In this document: one piece after another, positions 58,201 to 64,000 of the stretch
Layout: each line of letters opens with the position of its first letter
How positions within the stretch are numbered: position 1 is the stretch's first letter
Translations under genes and position numbers: made by a program
Notes under the pieces: model-generated
What the model saw: the letters and a program-made list of their open reading frames with translations, nothing else
Told to the model about the DNA's origin: nothing
Database searches by the model: none
NCBI RefSeq assembly: GCF_002865645.1
Contig: NW_020194667.1
Location: forward strand, 620,001-684,000
Reading direction: 5' to 3'
Source: Hyaloscypha bicolor E
Lineage: Eukaryota; Ascomycota; Leotiomycetes; Helotiales; Hyaloscyphaceae
Length of the DNA: 64,000 bases

Positions 58201-59210
58201 CCAGAACTTCCATAGCATGGCGCTAGGACCGGGATTTGACTTAATAGATTCTTCCGCCTCGATGCAGATCGACCCCGGTGGTTTGCAACTGTTGATAAGA
58301 ATCTCCCTCGAGAGTCCACTCCAGGTTCAGATTCCATTCGCTCCGCATTGGTCATTGCTTCACCAGCTCTGAACCCTTCGCAATCCACTAACAGAATTGG
58401 ATACTGGGTGGAGCGTTCAGGATGAGTTGAGGCTCGATGTGAGTCCTTGAACATTGCCTTTCCAACGTCTCGATAGAGGTGCACGCCAGAAGTAGTAGGA
58501 TCTGTCAGATGACCGATGTTTCCAGATCGTGTAACAGGCCCATATGTGCCTTCCTCTTTTATTAACCTAAGTTCATCAATGGCAGCTTCGTCTGAAAATG
58601 ATTGGTCGGCTGAACTAGAACTCAGAGAGTATAGTCGCCCCAACACTAGCATCGCGCGGACAAGAGTCGACTTCCCAACCGATGTATCTCCTATGAAAGA
58701 CACAAAACTTGGATAATGGTGTGTGGTATCCTTATTCCCCGACTGAGAACGGTCACACTCCTGCATAAACCTGTCATATATAAATAGGTCTGGTCGTCCT
58801 GCGTCATCTCTTCTGATCTTGAGCCATCGAGCGTTCTCGTCCTGCTCGTGTAATTGTCGTAGCTTTTGTGTGTCGGCTTCGGAATGTGTAACGACTTTCA
58901 CAAACAGCTCAGGCAGAGGATCGGCCATTCGATGTTTTGCTGCTACTTTCGCTGACTGGGAAGGTATGTGCTTATCCCAGCACGATGTTCGATGTTGTTG
59001 GCAATTTTTCCTTGTCGTACAGCCTTCTTCTGTGCAGGTAATGCAGTAGAAAGGATCATCAGAGGAACCTTTTCCACCGCAAAACGTACATTGACGAGCA
59101 TTGTATAAGGTCACTTTCTTTTCACATTCTTCACAAACGCCATCCCAGAAATGGACCTTCATCTTCTGGTCGTTGCTATCTGCGCATTCTGATAATGGAG
59201 AACGAGGCAT
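55216..59210 (-). CDS. Zinc finger-GTPase-RING-patatin fusion protein
   Basis: Exons 59210-57434, 57377-56646 and 56567-55216 join in phase to 1286 residues. Residues 26-80 form a Cys/His-rich B-box-like zinc module (CEECEKKV, CTFCGG, CITC, C-x5-C-x2-H). A P-loop GTPase follows: G1 GDTSVGKST at 174-182, a switch Thr in TTSGVHL, G3 VDCEG at 275-279 and IIVRNMPSF near 394-402, where the guanylate-binding-protein family has RD. A RING-type finger (CLSC, CGHSYCPRC, CALC) spans about 727-772. The patatin domain has LDGGGIRG at 797-804, GTSTG with nucleophile Ser835 and the DGA aspartate at 1001. All catalytic residues are intact. A probable acceptor at 59331 and open frame 59330-59211 hint at an upstream exon, perhaps starting at 59638. 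The role, likely immune or membrane-damage signalling, is inferred. Confidence 0.88.
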
Positions 59211-59931
59211 CTTCCCCGCTGGTGATGGGCGATTTTGCTTGTAAAGAGATTGCGTATCAGGAACAAGGATCGATAGTGGTGGCAAACACAAGTCTTGGAA
59301 ACAGTGCGAATCCCAATCGGGCGAAACTTCCTAAGGAGAAAGGTTTCCGAGGATTAGAACGCTTATATTGACAATAGGAGTACAAAGGATATCATTCATC
59401 ATATTTTGGGAGGAGCGAATGAGCAGTGATGATAAGATTGCTTCTTCACACATAATGACCCATGGGCGGGTGTGGCAGCGCCCGACGGTTGTGGAATGCT
59501 GAACTGCAGGCTCACCGCTAGGCTGCGCATCGATTTTGAGCGAATAGGCAACTTGAAGTGTCGATAGAATGGCAAACACGTGGTAAATTTCTCTACCGAA
59601 AGCAGTAAAAGTTTTGACCTTCCCTTCGCAGGAGACATTTTGGCAGAGACCGCCAATCACCAGATTAGGGGTGTCCAAGTTACGTAAGAGTTGGGATACT
59701 CTGACGTGAAAACTGATCGGTTGGCCCAAATCTTTTTGGCCAGGGGCGCTCTTGAGTATCTTAATGCGTTGCCACCCACCCAAAGACAGATATATGAATA
59801 TTACGTGTGGGTCCCCCTTTTTTCTTTTGACTACCCTTTTCAGGTTTCTTCACATACTCGCCAATCACAATGGAATAAATTCTGTACATGTTTCCATTCT
59901 TCCGAAGATGCATCCTTGAGGATTTTTATTA
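59211..59931. other. Region upstream of the patatin-GTPase gene
   Basis: It may hold a first exon of the patatin-GTPase gene: TTTCTCCTTAG at 59341-59331 looks like an acceptor, the frame below it is open, and a donor after MRSLA near 59516 would join in phase with a start at 59638. This is one of several possibilities. The 3' end of the next gene lies at 59932. Confidence 0.35.
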
Positions 59932-61130
59932 TTAAACTGTCTCATTCTCCAACACCTCCTTCCAACTCTCTAATGCATCATTTCTCTTCTTAATTAGGTC
60001 ACCCACTAGCGATTCCTGGCTTTCTTGGATGTGAGAGTGAGCACCGTTAAGCATTTGCTCCAACTCCTCATTCCATTTCTGAGATATTTTAAACATCGAG
60101 GCAATGCTCTTGCCAGCCGCCAATCCCACGGCAATCCAGTCCACACTTGGGCCACCCCTTGGTCTATTAGGGCCATTAGCCACCGTATGACTAGGGTGGC
60201 CGGAGTCGTGCGTCTCATGCGTGTGTGTTTCGTATGAGTCCGTCAAGATACCCTCGATTTTTGCAACAAACTCATACACTGAATATGTCCTTATATGAGC
60301 TGCGTTGTCTAGATTGTAAGACCAGTTTTCGTAGAAATCCAAATCCATCTCGGTTTTCAGCTTGTCTCGCACACGCTCAACGTTTTTGGGGTGGAGGTGA
60401 GGTTTGGATAGATGTACAAGTTTGTCGTAAAAGTACGTGAACATTGCTTCGATCTCCTTCAGTCTCATACCTGGTATATGTTAGAAGATTGCCATCAACG
60501 TATCTGGGTATCTCCATGTTTGTACTACCTACCTTCTATCGTATGCAGAAAGTCAACTGATGTCTTTAAATGAACATCCAGGTTTGAAATCCATACTATA
60601 TTTTGAATCTGGAGACGGAGCTCTCTGTCCATCTGTTCACGGAGGCTGTCGTCAAGACCAAGAACTATGGCAATATTAACTAGGTATGGCGAACCGTGCT
60701 GCGATTTGTTAGGGGTTTGACGCTGCCAGCATCTCCTTGCGCTCGCTGGATGTGGACTCGAGATCTCAGTTCCAGTCCGATCAAGGCGATCCCATAGTAT
60801 CTTCGGAGATTCAGGTATCCACTTGTATTTCCACCACGCGTTGCAAAACTTCGAGAGATCGACAAGCTTTATCTTCCCTGGATCTATTCCCGATTTCAAA
60901 GGCAAATCTGCGACAAGATATTTGACCACCCCAGCATCGATATCGATAGTGTCATCAATCTTCAACGGTATCCCTTCGCATTTTCCATGGCACTTTATCT
61001 GTTCCTTCACGATAACAGAGTGTCGCCGGATCTGATCGATTCGATATTGCGAGCAGTGCAGTACTTCTAGCATTGCAGTTTCGTCATTCTGTGAAGAGAT
61101 ATGGAAGCAGCAACTCTGTGAATCTGCCAT
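59932..61130 (-). CDS. Unknown protein beside the patatin-GTPase gene
   Basis: Exons 61130-60533 and 60470-59932 join in phase (HTIEG into MRLKEIEAMF) to 378 residues. The start MADSQSCCFHISSQNDETAM is in fair context. The protein is mostly alpha-helical by pattern, with KLVDLSKFCNAWWKYKWIP, EAMFTYFYDKLVHL, a His-rich loop (ETHTHETHDSGHPSH), a short glycine/alanine hydrophobic patch (DWIAVGLAAGKSIASMF) and a charged C-terminal coil. I see no catalytic motif, signal peptide or zinc site and do not recognise the family. It is transcribed in the same direction as the patatin-GTPase gene, 721 bases upstream of it, which suggests but does not prove a shared function. A stretch around WQRQTPNKSQHG may hide another small intron. 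Confidence 0.7.
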
Positions 61131-62322
61131 TGTCGTTCGCCGAAATCAAGAAGATCTGCTAGATTTAGAGTCAATAATTGACGTCGATGATGATAGGATT
61201 GTGGGATCCCAACCTCCATGGGGAGCCTCGTTGCCCTGAGACAGTGAGACGACCGGAAAATTGTTCAGTTCCTAAATCCTAACCGTGAACTTCCACGTCT
61301 TTTGGGCACGGCCGGGAAATATTTTTTTCTCTTTCCGTCCGTAGTAGCGTGTATATGAGAGCATATGGATACGCCTATGATTGAGCAGTCATCACGGCGG
61401 GAGCAGGTGGGCGAACTCTGCTTCTCAATAAGGGAATCGAACAAGCCTGCCAACGGCCGACAGAGAAAATGACGGAGCCGAGCCTCGCAGAGATAACGAC
61501 GCGTGCACGGTAGAGAGACAAGTGGTGGCAGTTCCCTGGCTGTGGTTTCTTCGCAGTCAATCAGCGTACGGGAAAGGAGCGTTGGATGCCTCACGACTGT
61601 TTCCCAATTGACGAAATGACAGACACTGCGTCACGTTCAATTGCTAGTGATAAGGAAATGCCTCAAAATAACCGTCTTCCTTATTATCTCAATCAAGACG
61701 CGCAAAGATGGCCAAAGGCTGGAACGTAAATGCAAACAAAATTCATGGTAGAGAGAATTTGGGTTCCTTGAGAGCCTCGTCCTCATCGCAGTCTTCCCAT
61801 CTTCCACACTTGAGAGTCTTATCAGTACAATGGTACATGGTTGGTCTGGGAGACCAGTTAGAAGTCATGCAACTTGCAATCGGGAATCAAGAGGTCAAAG
61901 AGATGATGATGGTGTGGTGTCTGGAGCTCACGATTGGCTGTCTCAAGCCTCAGTGTGCCCTTGGCGGTGCTTCCTGCACAGGTTGTCATGTGAAGCGAAC
62001 GCTTTTGGTGTAAATAAACGAAGGTTTGGCCAAAAAGACTGCTTGTGTAACATTCTAATTTTGCCCCCGAGCCTTGCTTCAAATTTGGTTGGCCCCGATA
62101 ACATGTCTAGTTTTGTTCAAGCCACCAGCACCTGGGCGCGAGCGTGGAGGCTATGGCCAGTGGGACACGGCAAGCATAGCCTGATTTTCTGTGCTGCCAA
62201 TGTGCGCTCATTTCTGCACCAGGATGGAGCACCCGACACTTCAACGAGATTTCCTTCCCACAACGACAGAGCTTCTGCCTCTCCTTGTCATGCGTTGACA
62301 GATATCTTCAATATCTAAAACT
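61131..62322. other. 1.2-kb divergent region without a clear gene
   Basis: It separates the unknown gene from the ammonium-transporter remnant, which point away from each other. Frames at 61265-61594, 61708-62013 and 61830-62318 overlap and have no domain or splice support. Confidence 0.5.
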
Positions 62323-62989
62323 ATGGAGACATTTACCCTCGACGTTGTGCCGCCAGTTCCAAGGAACTTGACGGCGCTGAATGTATCAGTTTCTTACAGT
62401 GATCTGATAGCGCACCCAGAGTTATTCTTTCAGGTACGGCCCAGAAGCTCTGGAGGGGCGCTGCGAAGGCTCAATCTACTTCTCTAGGGATCTGACTTAG
62501 TTTGGATGATGGCATCGGGAGCATTGGTTATGCTAATGATACCAGCGGTATGCCTCTTCAACTCAGGTGCTTCGGATCGCTACTCTGCGTTGATTATGTT
62601 CCGCCTTCCTTTCATCACCACCGCGTTTATTGGTGTCCAGGTTAGTTGAAAAGTTGAGCATGCGCAGATCTTACTGAATTGCCCAGTGGTATCTCTGGGG
62701 GTATTCTCTAGCCTTTTCACCTGCTGTTTCACCAGCTTCTTCTCCATGGTCCTGGTACGGAGGATCCACTAAGGCGAACGCTCTCCAAGATACTGTAGCT
62801 CGACCAGTTGGTGCAGCCGGAGCCAAGATTCCGGAACTGGCATTTGTGTTTCTTGACCGGAATCTCGACACCTCCCAACCCTCTGGCCCACGTGACCCCG
62901 CGCCGCCTTTGCTCAGGCGGCTCAGGCCTGGCTCAACTTCGGCTCAAGTCTGCTCAGGTCTGCTCACCCATCTCACCAGAAATCGTTAA
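62323..62989 (+). pseudogene. Ammonium transporter (Amt/Mep) cut off after N-terminus
   Basis: Exons 62323-62433, 62488-62640 and 62687-62851 read as the N-terminal part of an Amt/Mep ammonium transporter: SDLVWMMASGALVMLMIPAV, FNSGASDRYSALIMFRLPFI, then WYLWGYSLAFSP and AGAKIPELAFVF. Family members continue for several hundred residues more with the pore histidines. Here the frame runs at about 62852 into unrelated TGAGC-rich sequence and stops at 62989. Introns and the codons up to the break are intact, so a rearrangement or insertion removed the rest rather than gradual decay. It cannot form a channel. Confidence 0.8.
62913..62970. repeat. GCTCAGG-rich tract at the break of the Amt gene
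   Basis: The words GCTCAGG, GCTCAAG, GCTCAAC and GCTCACC recur every 6-13 bases. They are the reverse complement of the CCTGAGC words at 54815-54860. The tract is followed by GTTAACTTTTAACGAG, a small palindromic sequence. Confidence 0.65.
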
Positions 62990-63179
62990 CTTTTAACGAG
63001 GAGCCCGAAAAGGCCCCCTTTCCCAGCCAGGGATCCCAAATATATTCCCACTATGCGCTTATTCCCAGATAGTTATCCTGGTCTGCCTGCTTTCATGCGT
63101 AGGACCTTTTTCTGCCTTCAGGTTATTTTACGCCGTCCTCTGCGTTTTGCCTCGGGCTATATATTCTATAAATAACCGG

Positions 63180-63330
63180 TTTTCTCTTGTCTTTACCTCT
63201 CTTCTCACCTATTTTCTCACCTATCTTCTTACCTATCTTCTTACCTATCTTCTTATAATCTTACCTATCTTTTTACTTATTTTCTCATATATCTTCTTAT
63301 ATATCTCCTTACTTATATTCCCTTCCTCTT
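63180..63330. repeat. Pyrimidine-rich microsatellite, about 12-bp unit
   Basis: Variants of CTTACCTATCTT repeat with one strand almost purely pyrimidine plus A. It lies between the truncated transporter and the RIP-damaged reading frame and could be the untranslated leader of a transposon. Confidence 0.7.
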
Positions 63331-63430
63331 TTCTCCTTTCTCTAATCCCTCTCCCATTTCTCTAGGAAAACCTTCTTTTCTTATCTCTACTTCAGATATC
63401 CATATTTATATATATATAGTTCTATAAGCC

Positions 63431-64000
63431 ATGAGTACTAAATAGGTAAAAGGATATTAGAGAGAACTAAATCCAGATAAGCAGATAGAAGTAGCCCTGA
63501 GAGATAGGCTCTCTGAGAATAAGTCTAGGATTAATAGTAATCCCGTTTATAGAAAACTAAATAAAAAGACTAGCTAACTATAATATAATATAATATAGGA
63601 TTTTTAGAAAGTATATATTATTAATATTATAAAGTCAAGTCCAGAATAGTAAGTACTAATATATCTTAGGTATAAAAGGAAATATTCAGGATTAGACTTA
63701 TATAATATAGAAAATATAAAATATATTACTAAAGCTATTAGACACTTAATTTCCAGTAGACTAGATAAAGAGATAAGAAGAGTAATTATTAAAACGGTAT
63801 AAAATAAGATATAAAAACTTATATTAATATAGTAATATAAGACTAACTTTACTATTTCTTTAGAAGTTCATAACTCAGTAGCTTTTATAAGTATGCCTGC
63901 GGGCTAGCCTATTCTAAAGTATTAATATATAATATATTTACTAATAAGAGAGAAAGTATATTAAAGATATACTAAGATATATAATTTCTTTATTAATAAA
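63431..64000 (+). mobile_element. RIP-destroyed transposon reading frame, runs off edge
   Basis: From ATG 63431 one frame continues for 570 bases with about fifteen stops, all TAA or TAG and none TGA. Between them are coherent blocks: RELNPDKQIEVALRDRLSEN, NSNPVYRKLNKK, YLRYKRKYSGLDLYNIENIK, AIRHLISSRLDKEIRRVIIK and LEVHNSVAFISMPAG. Changing each stop to CAA or CAG would leave the frame open, the exact footprint of RIP (CpA to TpA). The DNA is very AT-rich. The blocks look like part of a transposon-encoded protein that continues beyond the window; I cannot name the family. Confidence 0.7.

Noticed and set aside
53146..61130. Possible biosynthetic gene cluster around the dehydrogenase
   Set aside because: No polyketide synthase, peptide synthetase, terpene synthase or cluster regulator is present; the neighbours have unrelated roles.
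1..64000. CRISPR array, bacterial operons, tRNA or rRNA genes
   Set aside because: No spaced direct-repeat array, no A-box/B-box pair with a cloverleaf that I could confirm, and the gene structure is eukaryotic.

Overview
The window is nuclear DNA of a filamentous ascomycete (Pezizomycotina, possibly Leotiomycetes). The signs are short GT-AG introns of about 45-150 nt, conserved fungal proteins (SF3A3, FAL1, PRP45, TIM22, a p24 protein), heterokaryon-incompatibility type genes (HET-NACHT-WD40, HET, Helo-like) and transposon relics whose stops are almost all TAA/TAG, the mark of repeat-induced point mutation (RIP). Gene models below were built by reading frames, splice sites and phase by hand; no search was run.

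Layout. 1-10.5 kb is gene-dense: a secreted repeat protein running off the left edge, SF3A3 and FAL1 back to back on a shared promoter, a tandem CCCH zinc-finger protein and a ferroportin-type transporter. 10.5-13.3 kb shows no convincing gene. 13.3-28.4 kb is accessory: a neprosin-like secreted protein, a broken NCS1 permease, a dead pogo-type DNA transposon with 45-bp terminal inverted repeats, an intact HET-NACHT-WD40 NLR, a broken FAD monooxygenase and a broken secreted-protein-like gene. 28.8-39.1 kb is mostly core: TIM22, a membrane-anchored GH16 enzyme, an ALO-type FAD oxidase, PRP45 and a p24 cargo receptor. 41.5-61.1 kb is mixed: a HET gene, a ligase-like protein without its catalytic core, a coiled-coil protein (DUF4048-like), a Helo-like gene with one frameshift, a thioesterase, succinate-semialdehyde dehydrogenase, a very large zinc finger-GTPase-RING-patatin protein, and its unknown co-oriented neighbour. 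From 62.3 kb an ammonium transporter is cut off by TGAGC-rich repeat sequence, followed by AT-rich RIP-mutated DNA to the right edge.

How the genes relate. There is no biosynthetic cluster. The theme of the accessory part is fungal self/non-self recognition: four genes with NLR or HET-type architectures lie within about 40 kb, interleaved with decayed transporters and enzymes and RIP-mutated transposons. The most striking candidate is the 1286-residue protein at 55.2-59.2 kb, which joins a B-box-like zinc module, a guanylate-binding-protein-like GTPase, a RING finger and an intact patatin lipase in one chain. This looks like a sensor-plus-effector immune protein, but the role is inferred from architecture only.
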